DNA of 64,000 nucleotides, taken from positions 1 through 64,000 of the forward strand of contig NZ_MOBR01000027.1 of assembly GCF_003732705.1 (NCBI RefSeq), written 5' to 3'. The stretch is from Pseudomonas frederiksbergensis. Lineage in GTDB: Bacteria; Pseudomonadota; Gammaproteobacteria; Pseudomonadales; Pseudomonadaceae. Made by a program: the position numbers and the translations under genes. The notes under the pieces are model-generated. The model was not told the origin of the DNA, ran no database searches, and saw nothing but the letters and a program-made list of their open reading frames with translations. Position 1 is the stretch's first letter, and the number at the start of each line of letters is the position of its first letter. Positions 1-8,106 of the stretch are shown here, piece by piece.

Positions 1-51
1 AGCATTGATGTTGGAGGTGCCGACGCCTTCGCGGGCAAGCCTCGCTCCTAC
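1..51. repeat. REPIN-like repeat, right arm, cut by window edge
   Basis: Bases about 27-51 match the right arm of the repeat at 1118-1207 (gcgggcaagcctcgctccta core), and the preceding spacer is similar too. The left arm lies outside the window. Confidence 0.6.
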
Positions 52-75
52 GAGTAGATTCGGTGCTGTCAGTGA

Positions 76-918
76 TTATTTTTCATCCAGAAAGCTCTGC
101 ACCGATGCATTGAAAAACGCCGGGTCCTGAATAAACGCGAAATGGCTGACATTCGGCAGGATCAACAGGCCGGCACCGGGAATGGCCGATGCCATGTATT
201 CGGTGTGTTCGCGCTTGATCGCCTCGTCATGGTCGCCATCAACGATCAATACCGGGCTTTTGATTTTGGCCAGGTCTTCGGTGGTCCAGTTGGGCTGGCT
301 CGCCCACATATGGCTGATTTGTTCGACGAACGCATCGTATTCCTTAGGTGTGGGCGACAGCTTCGCGTACTCCTTGCCGGCGCGTTCAATGTAGGCGGCG
401 AAGGTCGGGTTCTTCTCGACGCCTTCCTTGACCCCCGATGTCTGAGTGTTGGCGGCGAAGGCGAACACTTTGCCGACGCGCTGCGGATAGCGCATGGCCA
501 GATCCAGCCCGAGAATCGCGCCGTCACTCCAGCCCACGAAGTCGGCGCGCTCGATCTTCAGCTTGTCGAGTACCGCGATGACGTCGTCCGCCATCAGGTC
601 ATAGCCGAAAGGTCGCGCATCTCGCGAACTGCGACCATGGCCACGGCTGTCGAGGGTGATGACGGTGTGCTTTGCCGAGAGCGCCTTGACCTGATTGCCC
701 CAGTAATCGGAGTTGGCCAGGCCACCATGAAGCAGCACCACGGGCGAGCCATGCCCGGTGATCGAGTAGAAAAGCTTGATGCCATTGACGTCGGCACGGC
801 CGGTTTTGGCGCTGGTGATCGGGGCGGGGGTGGCCGGCAGTGTTTCCCAGCGCTCGGCGGCGTGAGCCGTGTTGAATGACATCAGCAAACAGAAAGCAGC
901 GAGTAAGCGACGAGGCAT
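76..918 (-). CDS. Exported alpha/beta-fold hydrolase
   Basis: A 280-aa protein with an N-terminal signal peptide (RR, then a hydrophobic stretch ending AHA, cleavage near residue 20), so probably periplasmic. It has the alpha/beta hydrolase fold: oxyanion HGG at 64-66, nucleophile elbow GWSDG with Ser131, an acid in the DGDHD segment (227-231) and His259 in NVSHF. This triad fits esterases, C-C hydrolases or haloperoxidase-like enzymes; the substrate cannot be told from sequence. A GGAGAG ribosome site precedes the ATG. It stands alone between REPIN repeats and opposite to arfB. Confidence 0.88.
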   Translation of the reverse strand: MPRRLLAAFCLLMSFNTAHAAERWETLPATPAPITSAKTGRADVNGIKLFYSITGHGSPVVLLHGGLANSDYWGNQVKALSAKHTVITLDSRGHGRSSRDARPFGYDLMADDVIAVLDKLKIERADFVGWSDGAILGLDLAMRYPQRVGKVFAFAANTQTSGVKEGVEKNPTFAAYIERAGKEYAKLSPTPKEYDAFVEQISHMWASQPNWTTEDLAKIKSPVLIVDGDHDEAIKREHTEYMASAIPGAGLLILPNVSHFAFIQDPAFFNASVQSFLDEK

Positions 919-982
919 GGGTCTCTCCGTTAAAAAGGCCTGATCGGCGTGATCCGGATTCTTTAGCGTAGAGCAAACCCCT

Positions 983-1070
983 GTGGGAGCGAGCCTGCTC
1001 GCGAAGGGGGCATTACATCCAGCATTGATTTCGACTGATACACCGCATTCGCGAACAGGCTCGCTCCCAC
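983..1070. repeat. REPIN-like inverted repeat
   Basis: Left arm GTGGGAGCGAGCCTGCTCGC and right arm GCGAACAGGCTCGCTCCCAC enclose a spacer of roughly 40 bases. This is the common arm type of the window, also at 5186, 8019, 24902, 35800 and 50854. Confidence 0.85.
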
Positions 1071-1117
1071 ATTGGGCTTGTGCCGAGCACGCCCTGCGCG
1101 ATCACCACAAATCTCCT

Positions 1118-1207
1118 GTAGGAGCGAGGCTTGCCCGCGAAGAGGCCGGCACATTCAGCATGGGTGTTGGATGTGCCGACGCCTTCGCGGGCAAGCCTCG
1201 CTCCTAC
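1118..1207. repeat. REPIN-like inverted repeat, second subtype
   Basis: Arms GTAGGAGCGAGGCTTGCCCG and CGGGCAAGCCTCGCTCCTAC. The arms differ from the neighbouring repeat by matching changes on both sides (GTA/TAC, GGCTTGCCC/GGGCAAGCC), so it is a separate subtype; the partial copy at 1-51 belongs to it. Confidence 0.85.
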
Positions 1208-1272
1208 AGGGACTGCGTTCGTTCAGCGCATTCGCGGTATCCTGCACGTCCTGAACCCGGACGCTTTTTTCC

Positions 1273-1686
1273 ATGCTGGTAATCTCCAACAACGTGCATC
1301 TGCCGGATGCCGAGATCGAATTGACCGCCATTCGTGCCCAGGGCGCGGGTGGGCAGAACGTCAACAAGGTCTCTAGCGCCATGCACTTGCGCTTCGACAT
1401 TCCGGCTTCGTCCTTGCCCGAGTTCTACAAGGAGCGGTTGCTGGCGCTGCGCGACAGTCGCATCACCAGCGAAGGCGTGTTGATCATCAAGGCCCAGCAA
1501 TACCGCACGCAGGAAGCCAACCGCGCCGATGCACTGGAGCGGTTGGTGGAGTTGATTCTTAGCGCCACCAAAGTCGAAAAGAAGCGCCGCCCGACCAAGC
1601 CAACCCTTGGTTCAAAGAAGCGACGGCTCGAATCGAAAACCAAGCGCGGCAGCATCAAGGCCGGGCGCGGTAAGGTGGATTTTTAG
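1273..1686 (+). CDS. arfB: Alternative ribosome-rescue factor / peptidyl-tRNA hydrolase ArfB
   Basis: A 137-aa protein of the YaeJ/ArfB family, which enters stalled non-stop ribosomes and hydrolyses the peptidyl-tRNA. The release-factor motif GAGGQNVNK places the catalytic GGQ at residues 26-28. The C-terminus from about residue 98 is a Lys/Arg-rich tail (KKRRPTKP..., KKRR, KTKRG), which in this family enters the mRNA channel downstream of the stall. Length matches the family (about 137-140 aa). It is monocistronic, 65 bases after a REPIN. Confidence 0.95.
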   Translation: MLVISNNVHLPDAEIELTAIRAQGAGGQNVNKVSSAMHLRFDIPASSLPEFYKERLLALRDSRITSEGVLIIKAQQYRTQEANRADALERLVELILSATKVEKKRRPTKPTLGSKKRRLESKTKRGSIKAGRGKVDF

Positions 1687-1946
1687 TATTCGATCATTGA
1701 ATACAGTACTGATGGGATGCAATACATCGTCACTGCTTAAGAGCTTGCATATTGTTCGCTGAAATTCGTGTCCTCATTCCTATAAAGTCTAAAGAACTGT
1801 CAGATCTACCAGTCGACATAGTGTTGCCCGTTGCTTTTAATAATGCTGCAAGTTCGCTGTTTATCTGCGAAGTGTACTGATAATTAAGGAAGGGGTATTG
1901 CTCTGATTGTTAGGCACTTTCAATCATATTGTGTAGGGTGGCTATT
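1687..1946. other. AT-richer intergenic region
   Basis: 260 bases between arfB and the delta-60 repeat gene, visibly richer in A/T than the neighbours. It probably holds the promoter of the downstream gene, but I cannot single out -35/-10 boxes, and no hairpin terminator follows arfB. Confidence 0.4.
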
Positions 1947-3281
1947 ATGACTGATTCATCGACTAAAAAGGCAGAAGTGGCAGATCGAGGGACTTTGGAC
2001 TATGGGTTCGGAGTAGCCGGCAAAGTATACTTTTATGACAATGGGCCCGAGAGAAGTCCACTGCAGCCGCGAGCGGTTTGCGTACTGAAAAACGGAAAGA
2101 TACTATGTACGGCAGTTTCTGAAGTCGCCGGCGATATATGGTTGATTATGCTGGACAGTTCTGGGGTGTTGGACCCTGAGTTTGGCAGGGGTGGAATGTC
2201 TAAAGTGAATATTTCTGACTACTTTCCGAACGTTTCTGGAGTTGATCCAAGCAGTGTTACAGTTGATGCAGAACGGAAGCGGATTATCCTGGGGTTTGAA
2301 GTGGTCACTAGATTTGAAACATACCCTGGGCTGGTTAGTTTCAGTTTGAAAGGCGATATTGACGTCGGCTTCGGCCAAAATGGCGTGATGGTTTATGATT
2401 TTTTTTCTCTTGCGCAAAAGAACGCTCAGAAAAGTTCGAGGAGCAATGTTGAAGATGCCGCTTTAGCTGATCAAGTATTGACCCCAACGCTTGGGCGATT
2501 CCCGGGAGGTATACATTTACTCGACGACGGCGGCGTGATGTTGCTTTTCACTCATCGGTGGTTCTCGTATTGGGAATTGACGGTATTGGCGAAAATAAAA
2601 GTCGACGGCGGTCTCGATGACTCTTGGGCAGACTCTGGATTTAGAGTCATTGAGCGGGACGGTCAACCTGTCGGGGCTGAAAGCCTGGTTTCACAAGGCG
2701 AAAAGTTTCTAGTTGCCGCTACGACTTCACTGACTTATCGACATGGATGGTTTATCACTCGATATGATAAAAATGGAGCGTTAGACAGAACATTTGCAGT
2801 TGATGGATATTTTGACGGATCGCCATCGATCAAGGCGGTGGTGTTGGATCGCCGCGCCAGGTCTGAGCTTTTCATTGTCGGTACGTCCGCAAATGCAGCT
2901 GAACAAACGTTGTTTCTCATGTTGCAGCGTCGTGGTATTGACGGCCAGGAAGATCATCACTTTGGGGAGGGTGGTTGGGGTGGAGCGATTGATGATATGG
3001 ACTCCGCGCACACCAAGGTGTGGGCGGCCGCTTTGTATGACCCAGGCAATACCGTGGTTGTCGCAGGTTCGACACAAAGCAGCCGCTCTGGTTCTAATGT
3101 ATTTATCGCCAGTCTTGAACAAGATATGGGCTGGGACGGAGCTTTTGGGAATGGCGGGAGAGCAGTTTTCGCTGGTGAGGGAATAGTTCACGGGCTCTCG
3201 GTCCAATCGGATCGAAAAGTTTTGTTTATTTACAAAATGGATAACTCTGCAGGGTCTGCGCTTGTGCGTTTGCATGGGTAG
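1947..3281 (+). CDS. Delta-60 repeat protein of unknown function
   Basis: A 444-aa protein with no signal peptide or membrane segment. It has repeated segments of the type LDYGFGVAGKV, LDPEFGRGGMS, IDVGFGQNGVM, LDDSWADSGFR, LDRTFAVDGYF, HHFGEGGW and WDGAFGNGGRA, each followed by a beta-rich stretch ending in a VL..GKIL-like strand. This is the delta-60 repeat pattern, probably a beta-propeller. The ATG at 1947 is chosen because AGGGTGG lies a few bases upstream; a TTG at 1929 would add six residues. Base composition is less GC-rich than its neighbours, suggesting transfer. Function unknown. Confidence 0.8.
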   Translation: MTDSSTKKAEVADRGTLDYGFGVAGKVYFYDNGPERSPLQPRAVCVLKNGKILCTAVSEVAGDIWLIMLDSSGVLDPEFGRGGMSKVNISDYFPNVSGVDPSSVTVDAERKRIILGFEVVTRFETYPGLVSFSLKGDIDVGFGQNGVMVYDFFSLAQKNAQKSSRSNVEDAALADQVLTPTLGRFPGGIHLLDDGGVMLLFTHRWFSYWELTVLAKIKVDGGLDDSWADSGFRVIERDGQPVGAESLVSQGEKFLVAATTSLTYRHGWFITRYDKNGALDRTFAVDGYFDGSPSIKAVVLDRRARSELFIVGTSANAAEQTLFLMLQRRGIDGQEDHHFGEGGWGGAIDDMDSAHTKVWAAALYDPGNTVVVAGSTQSSRSGSNVFIASLEQDMGWDGAFGNGGRAVFAGEGIVHGLSVQSDRKVLFIYKMDNSAGSALVRLHG

Positions 3282-3289
3282 ATATTTGC

Positions 3290-3322
3290 AAAGCGGGTTA
3301 TTCAGCGTAATGACCCGCTTTT
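3290..3322. terminator. Bidirectional rho-independent terminator
   Basis: Arms AAAGCGGGT (3290-3298) and ACCCGCTTT (3313-3321), then a further T. It lies between the convergent stops of the delta-60 gene (3281) and the MFS gene (3326) and can serve both. Confidence 0.75.
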
Positions 3323-3325
3323 AAG

Positions 3326-4525
3326 TCATCGCTTATCATGCTCTTCGCGATACTTTGGTGCTTGCCGGTACAGGTAGACGCTCAAGGCCAGACCGCTAAG
3401 CGCGGCGAGGGCAGCAAACAGGAAGATCGAAGCAAAACCAAATCCTGCCGCAATGGCCCCGGCCAGCGGCCCGGTAATCCCCAGCGACAAATCGATAAAC
3501 AACGAATACGCCCCCACCGCCGCACCACGACTGGATGCCGGCACCAGGTTGACCGCTTCCACGCCCAGCGCCGGGAACACCAGCGAGAAGCCGAAACCGC
3601 TCAACGCCGCACCGGCCAATGCCCAATGAGCGTCCGGCGCCATCCACAGCAGCAACAGCCCCAGGGTTTCCACCGACAAGCAGGCAATCGCCACGCGAAA
3701 GCCGCCGAGGCGGTTGATCAGGTTGCCGAACAGCAGTCGCGCACCAATGAAGCTGGCGCCGAACAGGCTCAGACAGAGCACCGCGTTCGACCAATGCTGC
3801 GTTGCGTAATACAGAGTGATGAAAGTGGCGATGGTGCCGAAACCGATGGAGCCCAGCGCCAGTCCGCAACCGTGGGGCAACACCCGGCCCAGCACATGCA
3901 TGAACGGCAGGCGTTCACCGACGACAACCGGCGCGGCGGTTTTCGGCCAGGCCAGCGCCAGGCCCAGTACGGCCAGCAGCACAATGCTCACGCCCATGCT
4001 CCACAAGCCCATTTGGTTGACTAGCAGTACGCCGAGGGGGGCGCCGATGGCGATGGCGCCGTAACTGGCAATGCCATTCCAGGAAATCACCTTGGCGGTG
4101 TTCGCTGCGCCCACCCGGCCGATGCCCCAGCCGATCGAACCCGAGCCGACCAGGCTTTCCGCGCTGCCCAGCACCAGGCGGCCGATCAACAGACTGATCA
4201 GGCTGAGCATCGGCAGGCTTTGGGTCCACGCCGAAATCAGCATGAACACCCCACTCAAACCGCAGCCGGCGAGCCCGTACATCACCGCCAGTTTGCTGCC
4301 CTTGTTGTCGATGATGCGCCCGGCATAAGGCCGGCTGAGCAGGGTGGCCAGGTATTGCACGCTGATCACCAGCCCCGCGATGACCGCGCCGAAGCCCAGG
4401 TCGCTGTGGACGTAGCCCGGCAATACGGCCAGGGGAATGCCGATGTTGAGGTAGCCGATGAAGGTGAACAGGACGATGGAAACGACTTGCAGCGTGACCG
4501 CCAGGGGGCGCTGGTTTTCTGACAT
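3326..4525 (-). CDS. MFS transporter, YhhS/YfcJ-like
   Basis: A 399-aa inner-membrane protein with about 12 hydrophobic segments. The loop after TM2 reads SRPYAGRIIDNKGSK, a variant of the MFS loop 2-3 motif (G-x-x-x-D-x-x-G), with further Gly-rich helices such as GSGSIGWGIGR. It resembles the YhhS/YfcJ group of drug/sugar-type exporters; the substrate is unknown. The short hydrophilic C-terminus (YREEHDKR) is typical. It is monocistronic and convergent with the delta-60 gene. Confidence 0.85.
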   Translation of the reverse strand: MSENQRPLAVTLQVVSIVLFTFIGYLNIGIPLAVLPGYVHSDLGFGAVIAGLVISVQYLATLLSRPYAGRIIDNKGSKLAVMYGLAGCGLSGVFMLISAWTQSLPMLSLISLLIGRLVLGSAESLVGSGSIGWGIGRVGAANTAKVISWNGIASYGAIAIGAPLGVLLVNQMGLWSMGVSIVLLAVLGLALAWPKTAAPVVVGERLPFMHVLGRVLPHGCGLALGSIGFGTIATFITLYYATQHWSNAVLCLSLFGASFIGARLLFGNLINRLGGFRVAIACLSVETLGLLLLWMAPDAHWALAGAALSGFGFSLVFPALGVEAVNLVPASSRGAAVGAYSLFIDLSLGITGPLAGAIAAGFGFASIFLFAALAALSGLALSVYLYRQAPKYREEHDKR

Positions 4526-4628
4526 GGGTAAAAGTCCACGGGGCAGCAGGATAGATAGGCTGCTTATGATAGCGGCGCGAAGGGCTGGCGGTTGTGGAAA
4601 AGTAAAACTATTTGCCGTGCGGGGTGAA

Positions 4629-4811
4629 TCAGGATTTGGCAGGGGTGACCAGTTGCGTGGTAACCAGGGCGGCGAGGGCGTTTTCTTCGCTGCCGAAGCG
4701 GGCCAGCAGGGCGGCTTGTTTTTCCGGGGAGAGGCGATTCCAGATCTCGATCATTTTCTCGGCGGTGCCGATCAGAACGCTGGCCTGGGTTTCAGAAAAT
4801 TCATCGGTCAT
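4629..4811 (-). CDS. Small hypothetical protein (60 aa)
   Basis: A 60-aa acidic helical protein beginning MTDEFSETQ, with a segment KMIEIWNRLSPEKQAALLAR that looks amphipathic. The frame is open upstream to 5036, but that extension is basic and unconvincing, so the internal ATG at 4811 is preferred. It follows a 43-aa ORF on the same strand with a 13-bp hairpin between them. I do not recognise a family. Confidence 0.6.
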   Translation of the reverse strand: MTDEFSETQASVLIGTAEKMIEIWNRLSPEKQAALLARFGSEENALAALVTTQLVTPAKS

Positions 4812-4835
4812 GGCGGGGTGCTCGGGGTTCAGGCG

Positions 4836-4867
4836 GTGTGGAAAGCGCATGTTAGCGCTTTCCACAC
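4836..4867 (-). terminator. Perfect 13-bp hairpin between two small ORFs
   Basis: Arms GTGTGGAAAGCGC (4836-4848) and GCGCTTTCCACAC (4855-4867) with a 6-base loop. No T-run follows on either strand, so it may be a processing or stabilising hairpin rather than a true terminator. Confidence 0.5.
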
Positions 4868-4887
4868 GGTCTGGCATTGCAGGTGTT

Positions 4888-5019
4888 TCAGTCTTCGCTA
4901 TCAGTCTTTCGACTGTCAGTGGCTTCTTTCGGCTCGGGCTGTTGGGCGCCGGCTTGTTGCGTGGTTGTCTGCTCAGTTTCGTGCAGGCTTGGGAAGGGGA
5001 GATTAGGGATCTCGTGCAT
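4888..5019 (-). CDS. Small hypothetical protein (43 aa)
   Basis: A 43-codon ORF starting MHEIPNLPFPSLHETEQ, followed by a Gln/Thr/Pro/Glu-rich tail ending KTDSED. A GGAG ribosome site stands 7 bases before the ATG. The protein is acidic and probably disordered, with no membrane segment or signal peptide. It is upstream of the 60-aa gene on the same strand and separated from it by the 13-bp hairpin. Family unknown; the ribosome site is the main support. Confidence 0.5.
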   Translation of the reverse strand: MHEIPNLPFPSLHETEQTTTQQAGAQQPEPKEATDSRKTDSED

Positions 5020-5185
5020 GTTCGCGCTCCTCGCAAAGTCTGTTGATAGATCTGGTAGATCCGCGCTTTTAAAAAGCTTGGGCAGGATACAGCAGGAGAA
5101 ATGACAAACAGACTTTTATATCCATTTGTTTCGACGAGCGGGATTGTCTAGACAGGTCATTAGCAGTGAGTGGTGCAGGCCCCTT

Positions 5186-5272
5186 GTGGGAGCGAGCCTG
5201 CTCGCGAAAGCACCGGCACATCCAACATCGATTTGACTGAAGGACCGCTTTCGCGAGCAGGCTCGCTCCCAC
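5186..5272. repeat. REPIN-like inverted repeat
   Basis: Left arm GTGGGAGCGAGCCTGCTCGC with AAAG, right arm CTTT then GCGAGCAGGCTCGCTCCCAC. It sits 23 bases past the phhC stop codon. Confidence 0.85.
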
Positions 5273-5295
5273 AAGGGGTTACCAATGGCTGGGGG

Positions 5296-6489
5296 TTACT
5301 TGCAGACTTCTGCAATCGCCTCGGCCAACAGCGCCAGCCGCGTCGCATCAATCCCCGCCACGTTGGCCCGACCGGAGCTGACCATGTACACGCTGTGATG
5401 ATCGCGCAGCTGTTTAACCTGGTCCGCCGTCAAACCGGTATAGGAAAACATCCCGCGTTGCACGCCAATGTGCGCAAAGCGCTCGCGCAAGCCGTGAGGC
5501 TCAAGGGCTTCCACCAAACCGCTACGCAGTTGCGCGATACGCAAACGCATGGCTTCGACTTCGTCGGCCCACAGGCTTTTCAGCTCCGGGTCGCCGAGGA
5601 TGGTCGCCACGACCGCTGCGCCGTGATCCGGCGGTGTCGACCACAGGTTGCGGGCGATGTTGGCCAGTTGACTGCGGATATCCACCAACTTCTCGGCGGT
5701 TTTCGCGCAGACAATCAGCGCACCGGTGCGATCGCGGTACAGGCCGAAGTTCTTCGAGCAGGAACTGGTGATCAGCACTTCTGGCAACGCGTCGACAAAT
5801 AGCCGGGTGGACCAGGCGTCCTGTTCCAGGCCATCACCGAAGCCTTGATAAGCGAAGTCGATCAGCGGCAACAACTCACGGCGGCGGACCACGTCGAGCA
5901 CTCGGCGCCAATCGTCATGGGACAGATCGAAACCGGTCGGGTTGTGGCAGCAGGCGTGCAGCAACACCACGTCGCCCTTGGGCGCTTCGTTGAGCACTGC
6001 GAGCATGGCATCGACGTCGAGACGGTTGTCGCTGCCCACATACGGGTAGTGGCTGACCTTGAGCCCTGCGGTGGCGAAAATCGTTTCGTGGATCGGCCAG
6101 GTCGGGTTGCTCAACCAGACGCCACGGCCCGGCAGCATTTGCGCGATGAAGTCCGCGCTTAAGCGCAGCGCACCCGTGCCGCCCGGCGTTTGAGTGACAC
6201 CGGCCCGTTGCTCTGCAATCAATGGTGAGTCGGCGCCGAGCACCAGTTCATTCATGACTTTGCCGAACGCCGGCTCGCCGTGACCACCGATGTAGGTCTT
6301 GGTGTTCTGGCGATCCACCAGCCGCGCCTCGGCGAGTTTTACCGCTTGCGGAATCGGCGTGAGGCCCTGGGCGTCTTTATAGACACCCACGCCAAGGTCG
6401 AATTTGCGCGGGTTGGGGTCCTGCGCATAGGCCTCCATCAGACCCAGAATCGGGTCGCCGGGTACTCGGCCGATGGCGTCGAAATGCAT
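5296..6489 (-). CDS. phhC: Aromatic amino acid aminotransferase PhhC
   Basis: A 397-aa class I PLP aminotransferase of the aspartate/tyrosine aminotransferase family. It would convert tyrosine (and phenylalanine) to the 2-oxo acid, the step after hydroxylation by PhhA. Family marks are the N-terminal LGVGVYKD, the substrate/PLP segments GGTGAL and HACCHNPTG, DFAYQGFGDGL, and SCSKNFGLYRDRTGA with the Schiff-base lysine. The start is the ATG at 6489, which overlaps the phhB stop (TAATG); the open frame extends further upstream only inside phhB. Third gene of the phhABC operon. Confidence 0.93.
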   Translation of the reverse strand: MHFDAIGRVPGDPILGLMEAYAQDPNPRKFDLGVGVYKDAQGLTPIPQAVKLAEARLVDRQNTKTYIGGHGEPAFGKVMNELVLGADSPLIAEQRAGVTQTPGGTGALRLSADFIAQMLPGRGVWLSNPTWPIHETIFATAGLKVSHYPYVGSDNRLDVDAMLAVLNEAPKGDVVLLHACCHNPTGFDLSHDDWRRVLDVVRRRELLPLIDFAYQGFGDGLEQDAWSTRLFVDALPEVLITSSCSKNFGLYRDRTGALIVCAKTAEKLVDIRSQLANIARNLWSTPPDHGAAVVATILGDPELKSLWADEVEAMRLRIAQLRSGLVEALEPHGLRERFAHIGVQRGMFSYTGLTADQVKQLRDHHSVYMVSSGRANVAGIDATRLALLAEAIAEVCK

Positions 6490-6845
6490 TATTTGCGGCC
6501 CTCGGCGTCCTTGGCTACGTCGTCGGTGCGTGCGGCCATGATGAAGTCGTTGCGGTGCAGGCCTTTGATGGAGTGGCTCCACCAAGTCACGGTGACTTTG
6601 CCCCACTCGGTCAGCAGGCCCGGGTGGTGACCTTCGGCCTCGGAGATTTCACCGACGGCGTTGGTGAATGCCAGGGCGTGTTTGAAATTCTTGAACAGGA
6701 AAACTTTTTCCAGCTGCATCACGCTGTCGCGCACTTCAATGTTCCAGTCAGGGATCTGCTTAATCAGTACCGGCAGTTCTTCGTCGCTGACCTGAGGGGC
6801 GCCAGCTTGGCAGGCTTCGCAGTGGGCTTGGTTCAAAGTGGACAT
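6489..6845 (-). CDS. phhB: Pterin-4a-carbinolamine dehydratase PhhB
   Basis: A 118-aa protein that dehydrates 4a-hydroxy-tetrahydropterin to regenerate the cofactor of phenylalanine hydroxylase. Family marks: ISEAEGHHPGLLTEWGKVTVTWWSHSIKGLHRNDFIMAART, including the paired catalytic histidines (HH) and the later conserved His. The N-terminus carries Cys-containing HCEACQAGAP. An AGGA ribosome site lies upstream. Second gene of phhABC; its stop overlaps the phhC start. Confidence 0.96.
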   Translation of the reverse strand: MSTLNQAHCEACQAGAPQVSDEELPVLIKQIPDWNIEVRDSVMQLEKVFLFKNFKHALAFTNAVGEISEAEGHHPGLLTEWGKVTVTWWSHSIKGLHRNDFIMAARTDDVAKDAEGRK

Positions 6846-6920
6846 GGTCTGTTTCCTGAATCGAGTGTTTTTTTATAGGGGCTATATCGGCCGTCAATGC
6901 CGTTACGCTAAACCAAAGTG

Positions 6921-6957
6921 GCGACGACTGACAGGCTCACCTGTCAGTAAAAGTCGC
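6921..6957 (-). other. Intercistronic hairpin between phhA and phhB
   Basis: Arms ACTGACAGG (6927-6935) and CCTGTCAGT (6940-6948) with a 4-base loop, flanked by a second short pair GCGAC/GTCGC. No T-run, so more likely an mRNA processing or stability element than a terminator; it could help set the phhA:phhB ratio. Confidence 0.5.
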
Positions 6958-6960
6958 GGT

Positions 6961-7752
6961 TCACGCGGCCTTCGGTTTGGGTGGGAATTTCGGGGCGTGC
7001 AAGCCCAACTGCATGCCTTGCTTGACCATGGCCATGATGTCTTCATGGGCCACGTCGAACAGGCGCTTGAGGTTGGGCAGCACAAAGTACAGCGGCTGCA
7101 GGATGTCGATGCGATACGGCGTGCGCATGCATTCCAGCGGATCGAAAGTCTGATGCTCCGGTTCGTCCGACATGCAGTAAACGGTTTCTTTGGGCGAGGA
7201 CAGGATGCCGCCGCCGTAAATGCGCAGGCCCTCCGACGTATCGACCATGCCGAACTCGATGGTCATCCAGTACAGGCGCGCCAGGTACACGCGCTCTTCC
7301 TTGGTGGCCTGTAGGCCGAGTTTGCCGTAGGTGTGGGTAAATTCAGCAAACCAGGGGTTGGTCAGCAGCGGGCAGTGGCCAAAGATCTCGTGGAAAATGT
7401 CCGGCTCTTGCAGGTAGTCCAGTTCTTCGCGGGTACGGATAAACGTCGCCACCGGAAACTGCTTGTTGGCGAGCAATTCGAAAAAGGTCTGGAAGGGGAT
7501 CAGCGCCGGAACCCGGGCTACTTGCCAACCGGTGGTTTCACCGAGGACTTTGTTGATCTCACCCAGTTGCGGAATGCGGTCGTGGGGCAGACCGAGTTTT
7601 TCGATACCGTACAGGTATTCCTGGCACGCACGCCCTTCAATCACTTTCAGTTGACGAGTGATCAGCGTGTTCCACACCGCATGTTCTTCGGCGGGGTAGT
7701 CGATAAAACCTTGCGCATCGGGCTCGCGAGCCACGTATTGCGTCTGCTTCAT
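6961..7752 (-). CDS. phhA: Phenylalanine 4-monooxygenase PhhA
   Basis: A 263-aa cytosolic non-haem iron hydroxylase that converts phenylalanine to tyrosine with O2 and tetrahydropterin. The iron ligands are visible: HEIFGH gives His121 and His126, and Glu166 lies in YWMTIEFGM. Length matches the bacterial single-domain enzyme with no regulatory ACT domain. A GGAGAG ribosome site precedes the ATG. First gene of phhABC; the divergent phhR and a TyrR-like box upstream suggest induction by aromatic amino acids through PhhR. Confidence 0.97.
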   Translation of the reverse strand: MKQTQYVAREPDAQGFIDYPAEEHAVWNTLITRQLKVIEGRACQEYLYGIEKLGLPHDRIPQLGEINKVLGETTGWQVARVPALIPFQTFFELLANKQFPVATFIRTREELDYLQEPDIFHEIFGHCPLLTNPWFAEFTHTYGKLGLQATKEERVYLARLYWMTIEFGMVDTSEGLRIYGGGILSSPKETVYCMSDEPEHQTFDPLECMRTPYRIDILQPLYFVLPNLKRLFDVAHEDIMAMVKQGMQLGLHAPKFPPKPKAA

Positions 7753-7874
7753 GCTGCTCTCCTGCTAGGGGGAAGTCGTTCTTGTTATGTACAGCTATGG
7801 ACCTAGAGATACCCCAAGGCGTGCGGTAGTGCAGCAGGTGGATTGGATCGCGTGTAGGAGAAATCCGTGGTTTT

Positions 7875-7892
7875 CGTAAAGTTTTCGTTACG
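7875..7892. promoter_or_regulatory. Candidate PhhR (TyrR-type) operator
   Basis: CGTAAA-N6-GTTACG, an 18-base near-palindrome resembling the TyrR box TGTAAA-N6-TTTACA. It lies about 120 bases upstream of the phhA start and is nested in a wider partial palindrome (AATCCGT at 7862 and ACGGATT at 7890). Confidence 0.5.
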
Positions 7893-7930
7893 GATTGGCA
7901 GGTGTGGCGCAGGTATTGAGTTTTTCGGGT

Positions 7931-7958
7931 TTGAAAAGGGCGGTGGGTGTCACATAAT
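7931..7958 (+). promoter_or_regulatory. Candidate sigma-70 promoter of phhR
   Basis: TTGAAA (7931-7936), 16-base spacer, CATAAT (7953-7958): five of six matches in each box. It would give a leader of about 190 bases that contains a REPIN. Confidence 0.45.
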
Positions 7959-8018
7959 CTTGACGACTAACTTTGTGCCCTGTCAGAAAATTCCCTCCGC
8001 AGGCACCGCATTATCCCT

Positions 8019-8106
8019 GTGGGAGCGAGCCTGCTCGCGAAAGCGGTCTCCCGGTTAATAGAGATGTCGACTGATCCACCGCTTTCGCGAGCAGGCTCAC
8101 TCCCAC
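8019..8106. repeat. REPIN-like inverted repeat in the phhR leader
   Basis: Arms GTGGGAGCGAGCCTGCTCGC with AAAGCGGT and CCGCTTTCGCGAGCAGGCTC with ACTCCCAC; one arm base differs from the consensus (CACTCCCAC). It ends 51 bases before the phhR start. Confidence 0.85.

Larger units (their letters stand above)
919..1272. other. 354-base gene-free stretch with two REPINs
   Basis: The gap between the hydrolase and arfB is almost filled by two REPIN-like inverted repeats of different subtypes (983-1070 and 1118-1207). I see no convincing promoter for either flanking gene; short ORFs here are repeat sequence. Confidence 0.7.

Noticed and set aside
983..1207. Repeat cluster considered as a CRISPR array
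   Set aside because: Inverted rather than direct repeats, unequal spacing and no cas genes; they are REPIN-like.
5296..6606. 39-residue N-terminal extension of phhC
   Set aside because: It lies wholly inside phhB; the ATG at 6489 gives the family N-terminus and a TAATG coupling.
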